Shown here one piece after another: positions 1 through 7,246 of a stretch of DNA of 64,000 bases; within the stretch, counting starts at the first letter, position 1, and every line of letters begins with the position of its first letter. Source of the DNA: Pelagibacterium sp. 26DY04 (GTDB lineage Bacteria > Pseudomonadota > Alphaproteobacteria > Rhizobiales > Devosiaceae). Where the stretch lies: positions 620,001 through 684,000 of the forward strand of contig NZ_CP101731.1 in assembly GCF_031202305.1 (NCBI RefSeq), written 5' to 3'. The notes under the pieces were generated by a model. The model searched no databases. It saw nothing but the letters and a program-made list of their open reading frames with translations, and was not told where the DNA came from. The translations under genes were made by a program, and so were the position numbers.

Positions 1-715
1 CCGGGTCGATCTCGTTCTTGTGCTCGGCGTCCGATCCCATGGCGGTCAGGTGCTGCCCGGGCGTCATCCACTCGGCCAGTATCAGCGGTTCCGTGGCCGG
101 CGTCGTCGTCACTACGATATCGGCGCCACGCACCGCCGCCTCGGCAGTTTCGGCCGCCGTTACGTCAATCCCAAGCTCGGAAGAAGCCCGCCGCGCAAAA
201 GCCTGCGCCTTTTCGGCATCCCGCGCCCAGATGCGCGCCGAATTGATGTCGCGCACCAGTGTCAGCGCTTCGAGCTGCATTCGCGCCTGCATCCCGGCCC
301 CGATGATCGCAACCGATTGCGCATCCTCGCGCGCCAGGTGCCTTGCCGCTACCGCGCCGGCTGCCGCCGTGCGCACGTCGGTGAGGTATCCATTGTCGAG
401 CAGCAGCGCCTCGACCAACCCGGTCCTGGCGGAGAGCACCACCATCAACCCATTGGTCGAGGGCAATCCGATCTTGGGATTATCGAAAAACCCGGGGCTC
501 ACCTTGATGGCAAAGCTCTCCACGCCCGGCAGGTAAGCCGTCTTGACGTCCACCTCGCCATTGGCATCGGTGATGTCGAGCCGCAATATCGGCGGCATCA
601 CCACCTTGCCCCCGGCCAGCGCCCGGAACGCCTGCTCGACGCAATCTATGGCCGCCAGATCCAGCCGCACGAGCTCGCGCAATTCCGCTTCGGTGAGGAT
701 CTGAATCTCCGCCAT
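1..715 (-). CDS. eutC: EutC, ornithine cyclodeaminase-family protein of hydroxyectoine use (3' part missing)
   Basis: The minus-strand frame starts with ATG at 715 and stays open to the window edge, so the C-terminus is missing. The translation is of the ornithine cyclodeaminase / mu-crystallin family: MPPILRLD near residue 40, the Rossmann motif VAIIGAGMQA near residue 130 for NAD(P), and VVTTTPATEP further on. Its ATG overlaps the stop of eutB (TGATG), so the two are probably translationally coupled. In known clusters EutC acts with EutA and EutB on hydroxyectoine before the EutD/EutE (DoeA/DoeB) steps. The assignment rests on the eutB and ehu neighbours; the family alone would also fit another cyclodeaminase-like reductase. 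Confidence 0.85.
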   Translation of the reverse strand, partial: MAEIQILTEAELRELVRLDLAAIDCVEQAFRALAGGKVVMPPILRLDITDANGEVDVKTAYLPGVESFAIKVSPGFFDNPKIGLPSTNGLMVVLSARTGLVEALLLDNGYLTDVRTAAAGAVAARHLAREDAQSVAIIGAGMQARMQLEALTLVRDINSARIWARDAEKAQAFARRASSELGIDVTAAETAEAAVRGADIVVTTTPATEPLILAEWMTPGQHLTAMGSDAEHKNEIDP

Positions 716-1707
716 CACGCCAGCTCCCCGAACACCGGATGCGTGCCGGCGACGATCTGCCCATGCACGCCCATATCGATATTCTTGCCCGAAAGAACGA
801 CGGCAGTTGGGCCGACCGGCGCGAATTTCCCCGCCAGGATCGCCCCGATCCCCACGGCTGCCGCCCCTTCGATCACCTCGCGCTCCTCATTGTAGGCATG
901 GGCAATCCCCGCCGCGATCTCCCGCTCGGTCAGCAGCACCGTCTCGTCCACCAACTCGCGCACCATGGAGAAGGTATGTCTGTTCTCCAGCCCGATCCCG
1001 CCGCCCAGCGAATCCGCCAGCGTTTCCAGCTCCTCCACGATCACCGGCTTGCCCGCCGCAAGGCAGGCCACCATCGCCGCCCCGCGCTCCATCGAAACCC
1101 CGATCACCCGCGTTTTGGGCGATAACGCCTTGACGGCCAGCGCCACCCCGGCGATCAGCCCGCCGCCCGAAAGCGGCACCAGCACCGCGTCGAGCGCGGG
1201 AACATCCTTGACGATCTCCAGGCCAAGCGTGCCCTGTCCGGCGATCACCTCGGCCTTATCGAACGGCGGGACCTCTATAAGTCCCTCCTCGCGGACCAGC
1301 CTGTCCACCTCGACCTGAGCATCGTCCTGGCTCATGCCGATGATCCGCGCATCGGCCCCCAGCGCCTTGATCGCCTCCACCTTGTTGGCGGGCACCAGCG
1401 AGGACATGCAGATCACCGCCCGTGACCCGGCAGCTTTGGCGGCATGGGCCAGCGCCCGCCCGTGATTGCCGGTGGACGCAGCCGCCACCCCGCGCCTGCG
1501 CTCGTCATCGGACAGCGCAAGCACGGCATTTGTCGCCCCGCGCAGCTTGAAGCTGCCGGTCAGTTGCTGGTGCTCGTTCTTGAGGAGGATCGGATGCCCG
1601 GTCCGTTGCGTCAGCGCGGCGCTTTGGGAAAGTGAAGTGCGGTGGACGAGGGAACCGATGCGCCTGCGCGCCTCCAGCACATCAACCATTGTCACGGCGT
1701 CGGCCAT
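715..1707 (-). CDS. eutB: EutB, PLP-dependent threonine dehydratase-like protein of hydroxyectoine use
   Basis: This is a 330-residue fold-type II PLP enzyme. The Schiff-base lysine lies in GSFKLRGA (about K54) and the phosphate-binding loop is SGGGLIAG. The ATG at 1707 was chosen because the 10 residues that a start at 1737 would add look non-conserved and the family begins close to this point. It is the first gene of a minus-strand operon with eutC and is divergent from ehuB. Family members act in hydroxyectoine catabolism together with EutA and EutC. No eutA precedes it, although eutA often sits directly upstream of eutB in other clusters. A general serine/threonine dehydratase is the alternative, made unlikely by context. 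Confidence 0.85.
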   Translation of the reverse strand: MADAVTMVDVLEARRRIGSLVHRTSLSQSAALTQRTGHPILLKNEHQQLTGSFKLRGATNAVLALSDDERRRGVAAASTGNHGRALAHAAKAAGSRAVICMSSLVPANKVEAIKALGADARIIGMSQDDAQVEVDRLVREEGLIEVPPFDKAEVIAGQGTLGLEIVKDVPALDAVLVPLSGGGLIAGVALAVKALSPKTRVIGVSMERGAAMVACLAAGKPVIVEELETLADSLGGGIGLENRHTFSMVRELVDETVLLTEREIAAGIAHAYNEEREVIEGAAAVGIGAILAGKFAPVGPTAVVLSGKNIDMGVHGQIVAGTHPVFGELA

Positions 1708-1942
1708 GCGCGGTTCCCCTAGCGACTTTTTATACACCCCGTCGCCGCCGGCCTATGCGCCTCGTTTCGGGCTTTTCCGGCGAATTCGATCTTTAGGACT
1801 ATGCAGCCGCCCGAGCCGGCGGTCCTTCCAATTTGAGCGGCCGCTGGCAGATGGTCTTGCTGCCATCGCTCTCTCAAAAAGACGCATCGCCCCTCGACTT
1901 GTGGCCAGAAGTTGGCAACCCTTGAGCTCGTTCAAGCATTAA

Positions 1943-1965
1943 CTGAACCGAACGCTTTGGTTCAG
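1943..1965. promoter_or_regulatory. Inverted repeat in the eutB-ehuB divergent promoter region
   Basis: The 396-bp gap between eutB and ehuB (1708-2103) holds no gene. It contains CTGAACC (1943-1949) and its exact complement GGTTCAG (1959-1965), 9 bases apart. A weaker palindrome, CTTGA/TCAAG, lies at 1921-1936, and a GCTCCC/GGGAGC pair at 1985-2006. The position suits an operator for a regulator of both ectoine units, for example the DoeX-like protein at 5381. That link is inference. Confidence 0.4.
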
Positions 1966-2103
1966 CAGTGATCGGATGGTTTTTGCTCCCCAATGTCACA
2001 GGGAGCGATGCCGTCCGTCTTGGGGTGATCTGGGCTGTTATTGCCGGTCATCTGCATAGCCCTGAATACAGACTCGAAAAAATTTCAAAGGACAGGAGCC
2101 GTT

Positions 2104-2973
2104 ATGCGCAAGACAACTTCCAAAACTCTCAAGGCTGCCCTTCTCGCCGGCGCCGCTGCGCTCGGGCTGGCAGGGGCTGCCCAGGCCGCATCGCTCGCCG
2201 AAATTCAGGAGAGCGGCACCATCCGCATCGCTGTCGCCAACGAAATCCCCTATGGCTATGTCGATCCGGTGAGCGGGGAAACCATGGGCGCCGGTCCCGA
2301 TGTCGCCAAGCACATCGTTGAACAGCTCGGCATCGAAAACATCGAGTGGGTCACCACCGAATTCTCGTCCCTGATCCCGGGCCTGCAGGCCGACCGGTTC
2401 GACATGGTCGCCGCCGAAATGGCCATCATTCCCACCCGCTGCGCGACCGTCATCTATTCGGAACCCAACACCTCTTATGGTGAGGGCCTGCTGGTCCCGG
2501 CCGGCAACCCCGAAGGGCTCAATTCCTACGAGCAGTTTGCCGAAAACTCCGATCTGACCGTCGCCATCATGGCCGGCGCCAACCAGCTCGACATGTTCCA
2601 GGCCCTCGGCGTTGCCGAGAACCAGCTCGTCACCATTTCGTCCAACGCCGACGCCATTTCGACGGTTTCGACCGGCCGTGCCGACGCTTACGCCGCCACC
2701 GGCCTCACCGCCAGCGAGCTGGCTGGCCAGAGCGATGCGGTGGAAGTCGCCGAAGGCTTCACCGACCCGGTGATCGATGGCGAGGAACAGCGTTCCTGGG
2801 GCGGTTTCGTCTTCGCCCAGGGCAATGAGGAACTGCGCGATGCGGTCAACGAGGTGCTGGCCGAATACAAGCAGACGCCCGAATGGGAAGAGGTCGTGAC
2901 CGGCTACGGCTTCACCGACGCCGACGTCTCGCGCTCGTTCGATATGACCACCGCCGATCTTTGCGGCGAGTAA
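2104..2973 (+). CDS. ehuB: EhuB, ectoine/hydroxyectoine-binding protein of the ABC importer
   Basis: This is a 289-residue family-3 periplasmic solute-binding protein. A signal peptide covers about residues 1-28 (basic MRKTTSK start, hydrophobic core, cleavage near AQA/A). The mature protein opens with the typical IQESGTIRIAVANEIPYGY and contains YVDPVSGETMGAGPDVAK. An AGGAG ribosome site lies a few bases upstream of ATG 2104. It leads the operon ehuB-ehuC-ehuD-ehuA and would deliver ectoines to the EhuC/EhuD channel. The assignment to ectoines rather than polar amino acids comes from sequence character plus the adjacent eut and doe genes. Confidence 0.9.
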   Translation: MRKTTSKTLKAALLAGAAALGLAGAAQAASLAEIQESGTIRIAVANEIPYGYVDPVSGETMGAGPDVAKHIVEQLGIENIEWVTTEFSSLIPGLQADRFDMVAAEMAIIPTRCATVIYSEPNTSYGEGLLVPAGNPEGLNSYEQFAENSDLTVAIMAGANQLDMFQALGVAENQLVTISSNADAISTVSTGRADAYAATGLTASELAGQSDAVEVAEGFTDPVIDGEEQRSWGGFVFAQGNEELRDAVNEVLAEYKQTPEWEEVVTGYGFTDADVSRSFDMTTADLCGE

Positions 2974-3074
2974 GCATAAGCGCCTTGGCGCATGACGTGA
3001 TCTGGCCGGTGGGCGGCAACGCCCGCCGGCTTCCCGGTTGAGCTCAACAAGAACAAGAAGCCGAGACCGTATCC

Positions 3075-3746
3075 ATGGATTGGACCGCTTATCTCAATCC
3101 CCTCATGCAAGGGGCTTGGGTCACCATAGAGCTCACCGTCTATTCGACGATACTGGGCGCCATTCTCGCTTTCGCCGCCGGCATCGGCAAACTCGCCCAT
3201 AACCCGCTGATCAAATCCATATCGATCGCCTATATCGAGATCTTCAGGGGCACCTCGCTCCTGGTGCAGCTCTTCTGGCTCTATTTCGCCATGCCGGTTC
3301 TGGGGCAGGCGATCGGTATCGATTTGCGGCTTCCCCCCGTGGTGGCGGGCGTTTTGGCCCTGTCCCTCAACATCGGCGCCTATGGGGCAGAAGTGGTGCG
3401 CGGCGCCATAGAGGCTGTCTCGAAGGACCAGTACGAGGCGGCCAAGGCTTTGAATTTCACCCCGCGCAAGACGCTCTGGCGCATCGCGCTGCCCCAGGCC
3501 ATCCCCGAGATGATGCCACCCTTCGGCAATCTGGCCATCCAGAATTTGAAGGACACCGCGCTCGTCTCGCTGATTTCGCTCTCCGATTTGGCCTTCCGCG
3601 CCGAGCAGTTACGCAATTTCACCCAGGATTCGACGACGATCTATACGATGACGCTGCTGATGTATTTCGGCCTCGCTCTCGTCCTGACCGCCATGATGAA
3701 GCTGCTCGAGCGGTTCGTTGGCCGCTGGCGCGCAGGAGCGAGGTAG
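3075..3746 (+). CDS. ehuC: EhuC, ABC importer permease
   Basis: This 223-residue inner-membrane permease belongs to the HisM/GlnP (polar amino acid type) family, with about five hydrophobic segments. The cytoplasmic EAA loop is visible as YEAAKALNFTPRKTLWRIALPQA near residues 120-140 (quoted in parts: YEAAKALN and RIALPQA). It follows ehuB by about 100 bases and precedes ehuD by 4 bases. With EhuD it should form the channel through which EhuB-bound ectoines enter, powered by EhuA. Confidence 0.88.
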   Translation: MDWTAYLNPLMQGAWVTIELTVYSTILGAILAFAAGIGKLAHNPLIKSISIAYIEIFRGTSLLVQLFWLYFAMPVLGQAIGIDLRLPPVVAGVLALSLNIGAYGAEVVRGAIEAVSKDQYEAAKALNFTPRKTLWRIALPQAIPEMMPPFGNLAIQNLKDTALVSLISLSDLAFRAEQLRNFTQDSTTIYTMTLLMYFGLALVLTAMMKLLERFVGRWRAGAR

Positions 3747-3750
3747 CCCC

Positions 3751-4443
3751 ATGCTGTTTGGAATCGAATGGGACACTACCAGCAACTGGACCTTCGCAAT
3801 CTCCATCCTGCCCATTCTGCTGCGGGGCCTGTTGGTGACGCTGCAGGCCACGGTGGTCGGCTTTGCCATCGCCTTGGCGCTCGGGCTCGTCTGGGCAGCG
3901 CTCAAGTCGGTGCCGCTCAAGATCGTCTCCTGGCCCGTTGCGGTCATCGTCGAGTTCCTGCGCGACACGCCGCTCCTGATCCAGCTCTTCTTTCTTTACT
4001 ACGTGCTGCCCGAATACGGCCTCATCCTCCCCGCCTTCCTGACCGGCGCCCTGGCGCTGGGGCTGCAATATTCGGCCTATACCTCCGAGGTGTACCGCGC
4101 CGGCATCGAGGCGGTGGCGCGCGGCCAGCATGAGGCCGCGCGGGCGCTCAACCTCAAGGGGTTGCGTACCTTCACCCATGTGATCGTTCCCCAGGCCATT
4201 CCGCGCATCGTGCCCGCCATGGGCAATTATCTGGTCTCGATCATGAAGGACGTACCGCTGCTTTCCGTGGTGACCGTTCTTGAGCTGCTGGGCGTCGCCC
4301 AGATCATCGGCGACCGCACCTTCAACTATCTCATTCCGCTCTCGATGGTGGGCGGCATCTATCTGATCATGACGTTGCTGGCCTCCGCTGCCGTTCGCCT
4401 TCTGGATCGCGCGTTGCCCAAAAGAGGAATTCCGCTCAAATGA
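3751..4443 (+). CDS. ehuD: EhuD, second ABC importer permease
   Basis: This 230-residue permease is of the same family as EhuC and carries an EAA loop (HEAARALNLKG, then VPQAIPRIVPAMGN). ATG 3751 was chosen because it sits 4 bases after the ehuC stop with GGAGCGAGG just upstream; an earlier in-frame start at 3718 would overlap ehuC without a better ribosome site. Its stop overlaps the ehuA start as ATGA. It is predicted to be the EhuC partner in the membrane. Confidence 0.88.
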   Translation: MLFGIEWDTTSNWTFAISILPILLRGLLVTLQATVVGFAIALALGLVWAALKSVPLKIVSWPVAVIVEFLRDTPLLIQLFFLYYVLPEYGLILPAFLTGALALGLQYSAYTSEVYRAGIEAVARGQHEAARALNLKGLRTFTHVIVPQAIPRIVPAMGNYLVSIMKDVPLLSVVTVLELLGVAQIIGDRTFNYLIPLSMVGGIYLIMTLLASAAVRLLDRALPKRGIPLK

Positions 4444-5219
4444 CCGACCCCATCATCAAGTTCGACAAGGTCGTCAAACGCTTCGACACGTTCACCGTGA
4501 TCAACGAACTCGATTTCGAGGTTCAGCCGGGCGAAAAAGTCACCATCATCGGCCCCTCGGGCTCGGGCAAGTCCACCGTGCTGCGGATCCTGATGACCCT
4601 TGAGCCCATTTCGGGCGGCGTCGTTTATGTGGATGGAGAAACGCTCTGGCACGAGAAGGCCGCCGACGGCAGCCTCAAGCCGGCCAGCGAGGCCCATCTG
4701 CGCAGGATGCGCGAGAAAATGGGCATGGTGTTCCAGCAGTTCAATCTCTTCCCGCACATGACGGTGCGGCGCAATTTAACCGAAGCTCCGGTGCAGGTGC
4801 TCGGCGTTTCCAAGCCCGAGGCGAGGGAGCGCGCCGACGAATTGCTCGAAATGGTGGGGCTGACCGACCAGGCCGACAAATACCCGCACCAGCTTTCCGG
4901 CGGCCAGCAACAGCGCGTCGGCATCGCCCGCGCGCTCGCCATGCGCCCCAAGATCATGCTGTTCGACGAGCCCACTTCGGCGCTCGATCCCGAACTTGTG
5001 GGCGAAGTGCTCGGCGTCATCCGGCGCCTGGCCGAAGAGCACGACCTGACCATGCTTCTGGTCACCCATGAGATGAATTTCGCGCGCCAGATTTCCGATC
5101 GCGTTTGCTTTTTCGATCGCGGCAAGGTGCTCGAACAGGCTCCCCCCGAGGAACTGTTCACCAACCCCAAGGAAGAGCGCACGCGCGAATTCTTGAAAGC
5201 GGTTCTGGAAGGCAATTGA
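4440..5219 (+). CDS. ehuA: EhuA, ABC importer ATPase
   Basis: This 259-residue ATP-binding subunit is complete. Walker A is GPSGSGKST (about residues 39-47), the Q-loop is in MVFQQFNLFPH, the signature is LSGGQQQR, Walker B is IMLFDEPTSALDPE and the switch histidine is in LLVTHEMNFA. The start overlaps the ehuD stop (ATGA), showing coupled translation. It energises EhuBCD. It is the last gene of the ehu operon. Confidence 0.9.
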   Translation: MTDPIIKFDKVVKRFDTFTVINELDFEVQPGEKVTIIGPSGSGKSTVLRILMTLEPISGGVVYVDGETLWHEKAADGSLKPASEAHLRRMREKMGMVFQQFNLFPHMTVRRNLTEAPVQVLGVSKPEARERADELLEMVGLTDQADKYPHQLSGGQQQRVGIARALAMRPKIMLFDEPTSALDPELVGEVLGVIRRLAEEHDLTMLLVTHEMNFARQISDRVCFFDRGKVLEQAPPEELFTNPKEERTREFLKAVLEGN

Positions 5220-5222
5220 GGC

Positions 5223-5259
5223 GCAACAGGGTAGGGGCCTCTGCCTCGCCTCCTGTTGC
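5223..5259 (+). terminator. Possible stem-loop at the end of the ehu operon
   Basis: GCAACAGG (5223-5230) pairs perfectly with CCTGTTGC (5252-5259) directly after the ehuA stop. No T-run follows, so it may protect the transcript end or act with Rho rather than as an intrinsic terminator. Confidence 0.35.
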
Positions 5260-5380
5260 CCGGGGTCACGCCGGGATCGCGGCCGCCGCAGCGCCCGCGG
5301 TTTAACCGCTGGCGGGCACCTGCATATTTTTTATCCGGGAGCGCTGGACGCCTGCCCCCCGGCGGATATAGCTTTGCGTC

Positions 5381-5905
5381 ATGCACCAGCTTTTAGCCGC
5401 AAGGGGCGCTGCCATTCAAAAGGCTCAACTCAAGCTCGATGACCGGGACCTGAAAATCCTCTCGATCCTCCAGCGCGAGGGCCGCATACCCAAGGCTACG
5501 CTTGCCGAACGCGTCAATCTCACCCCCACCCCCTGCTGGGAGCGTTTGAAACGCCTCGAGGACGCGGGCATCATCGAAAGCTATGGCGCCCGCATCTCGC
5601 TTCGCGCCTTTGGGCCTCTGACCATCGTTTTCGTCCAGATCGAACTCGAAAGCCACCAGGCCGAGGATTTCACCCGCTTCGAGGCGGCGATCAAAAAGAT
5701 CGACCAGATCGTCGAATGCTGGGCGGTGGGCGGCGGCATCGATTACATGGTCAAGGTCATCACCCGCGACCTCGAAGAATATCAGCGCCTGATCGAAAAC
5801 CTCCTCGCCGCCCGCATCGGCGTCCGCCGCTACTATTCCTACGTCGTCACCGCCCCCGTAAAGGACACGCCACTCCCGGTCACGGCGATTGCCGAAGCGG
5901 GATAA
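5381..5905 (+). CDS. doeX: Lrp/AsnC-family regulator, DoeX-like
   Basis: This 174-residue Lrp/AsnC regulator has an N-terminal winged helix (LDDRDLKILSILQREGRI, about residues 19-36, then a recognition helix in NLTPTPCWERLKRLEDAGII) and a C-terminal RAM domain with IVECWAVGGGIDYMVKV. Genes of this family inside ectoine clusters (asnC/doeX) control ectoine breakdown genes and respond to pathway intermediates. It lies 161 bases after ehuA on the same strand, upstream of doeC and doeD. The first ATG gives an N-terminus about 15 residues longer than usual. Confidence 0.78.
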   Translation: MHQLLAARGAAIQKAQLKLDDRDLKILSILQREGRIPKATLAERVNLTPTPCWERLKRLEDAGIIESYGARISLRAFGPLTIVFVQIELESHQAEDFTRFEAAIKKIDQIVECWAVGGGIDYMVKVITRDLEEYQRLIENLLAARIGVRRYYSYVVTAPVKDTPLPVTAIAEAG

Positions 5906-5928
5906 GGGGCATTTGAAGTCCTAGTCAA

Positions 5929-5955
5929 CTATGGTAGGATTTAATCCTACCATAG
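5929..5955. promoter_or_regulatory. Perfect palindromic operator before the parDE toxin-antitoxin pair
   Basis: CTATGGTAGGATT (5929-5941) and AATCCTACCATAG (5943-5955) are exact reverse complements around one central T. The right arm runs into the ribosome site (ATAGGAG) of the antitoxin gene starting at 5967. Type II antitoxins with a ribbon-helix-helix fold normally repress their own operon through such palindromes, so binding here should block transcription, translation or both. Confidence 0.8.
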
Positions 5956-5966
5956 GAGTCGGGATC

Positions 5967-6248
5967 ATGCGCACCACCCGCCAGATGAGCGTCACGCTTC
6001 CCAATGAAATGGCAGACATGGTCAAAGCCAAAGTGACTTCGGGCGAATATGCTAGCGAAAGCGAAGTCATTCGCGACGGCTTGCGGGTATTGGCCGCTCG
6101 CGAAAAGGCCATGGAGGCTTGGCTTCGTAATGAAGTCGTTCCTGCCTATGATGCCATGAAGGCTGACCCGGAACGCGGCTTTTCGGCTCAACAAGTGCGA
6201 TCCAGGATCGCTGAGCTTCATCGGCGGACTGTCGAACAAAAAGGATGA
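5967..6248 (+). CDS. parD: ParD-like ribbon-helix-helix antitoxin
   Basis: This 93-residue protein opens with MRTTRQMSVTLPNEMADMV, a beta strand and helix typical of CopG/ParD ribbon-helix-helix DNA binding, then SGEYASESEVIRDGLRVL. The C-terminal half is charged and would wrap around the toxin. ATG 5967 is preceded by TAGGAG. The stop overlaps the toxin start as ATGA. It is expected to neutralise ParE and to bind the palindrome at 5929-5955. Confidence 0.9.
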   Translation: MRTTRQMSVTLPNEMADMVKAKVTSGEYASESEVIRDGLRVLAAREKAMEAWLRNEVVPAYDAMKADPERGFSAQQVRSRIAELHRRTVEQKG

Positions 6249-6550
6249 GCGTTTATCGCGTAATCTATTCACCTGAAGCCGACAAAGATCTGGCCGATCT
6301 TTACCAATACCTCGCGACTGAGGCTTCGGCGCAAATAGCAAATGCGTATCTCGGTCGTTTAATGGACTTGTGCGAAACGTTGGCGCATCACCCGTACCAA
6401 GGCGTATCACGGCCGGATCTGCGCCCCGGCATCCGTATGCTGGCCCATAGACGGAACGTGATGATCGCATATTCTGTCTACGATGACCGGGTGGATATCA
6501 TCGGTATCTTTAGCGGCGGGCGCGACTATTCAGCTATACTCCAGGACTAA
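6245..6550 (+). CDS. parE: ParE/RelE-superfamily toxin
   Basis: This 101-residue protein shows the ParE pattern: YRVIYSPEADKDLADLYQYLA at the N-terminus (residues 3-23, quoted from its start YRVIYSPEADKDL), then HPYQGVSRPDLRPGIRM and the end strand VDIIGIFSGGRDY. ParE toxins poison DNA gyrase. Translation is coupled to parD by a 4-base overlap. The pair sits between the DoeX-like regulator and doeC, so it interrupts the ectoine region and is probably an acquired module. Confidence 0.88.
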   Translation: MSVYRVIYSPEADKDLADLYQYLATEASAQIANAYLGRLMDLCETLAHHPYQGVSRPDLRPGIRMLAHRRNVMIAYSVYDDRVDIIGIFSGGRDYSAILQD

Positions 6551-6601
6551 TCTGCAAAGCCGCGCTTCCCTCGTCCAAATGGGGCTGCAAGCTTAACGCA
6601 T

Positions 6602-6710
6602 CCTAGAGCGTATCCAGCAAAAGTAGAAACGGTTTTACGGTTCGGACACGCGATAAAACAAAGGGTTAGAGCCAAGGATTTGATTCAATCAAATCCTGAA
6701 CGGCTCTAGG
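6602..6710. repeat. MITE-like alphaproteobacterial intergenic repeat
   Basis: This 109-bp element is bounded by an 8-bp terminal inverted repeat, CCTAGAGC (6602-6609) and GCTCTAGG (6703-6710). Inside is a perfect 21-base palindrome at 6676-6696 with arms GGATTTGATT and AATCAAATCC. The CAGCAAAAGT...GGTTTTNCGGTTCGG core recurs at 59254-59298. It lies directly in front of the DUF4260 gene and may supply its leader. Confidence 0.75.
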
Positions 6711-6717
6711 ATAACCA

Positions 6718-7131
6718 ATGAACGATGCACCAAACCCCATCTCGCCTTCGGAAGGGGCCGCGACCGGAGGCGTGCGCCTGATGCTGCGGCTCGAGGGCCT
6801 GGCGGTCCTTGCCGCCGCCACATCGGTTTATTTCCTCGCCGGCGGCAATCCCTGGCTCTTCGCTATCGTCTTTTTCATGCCAGACCTCAGTTTTCTCGCC
6901 TATGTGATCAATGCGCGGGTCGGAGCGGCCGCCTACAATGCCGTACACACCTACATTCTGCCTCTGGCCCTGGCCGGTGCGGGCTGGAGCCTGGAGATCG
7001 AGCCCCTTTGGCAGATCGCCCTCATCGTTGCGGCCCACGCGGGCTTTGACCGAAGCCTGGGGTATGGGCTGAAATATGCGTCCGCCTTCTCCCACACCCA
7101 TCTGGGCGCCATCGGCCGCAAGGCAGAGTAA
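6718..7131 (+). CDS. DUF4260 family small membrane protein
   Basis: This 137-residue protein has about three to four hydrophobic segments (LEGLAVLAAATSVYFLAGG, LFAIVFFMPDLSFLAYVI, YILPLALAGAG, IALIVAAHAGFDR). The C-terminal DRSLGYGLKY...THLGAIGRK signature is that of DUF4260. The function of the family is unknown. ATG 6718 starts 8 bases after the MITE-like repeat. It separates parDE from doeC and shows no evident link to either. Confidence 0.8.
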   Translation: MNDAPNPISPSEGAATGGVRLMLRLEGLAVLAAATSVYFLAGGNPWLFAIVFFMPDLSFLAYVINARVGAAAYNAVHTYILPLALAGAGWSLEIEPLWQIALIVAAHAGFDRSLGYGLKYASAFSHTHLGAIGRKAE

Positions 7132-7246
7132 TTTTCGCCCCAACCCGCCCTCCACCAGCAGAACCATCGCCTCCGCGCCCCCAACTTTGGCGCCAGCCTC
7201 TCCCGGTTCCCCGATATGGTCGCGTCATCTCCTTGGAGTTTCCGCC

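Noticed and set aside
20..895. Long plus-strand open frame across eutC and eutB
   Set aside because: It is an antisense shadow of the minus-strand eut genes; its product is Arg/His/Pro-rich with no family pattern, as usual in GC-rich DNA.
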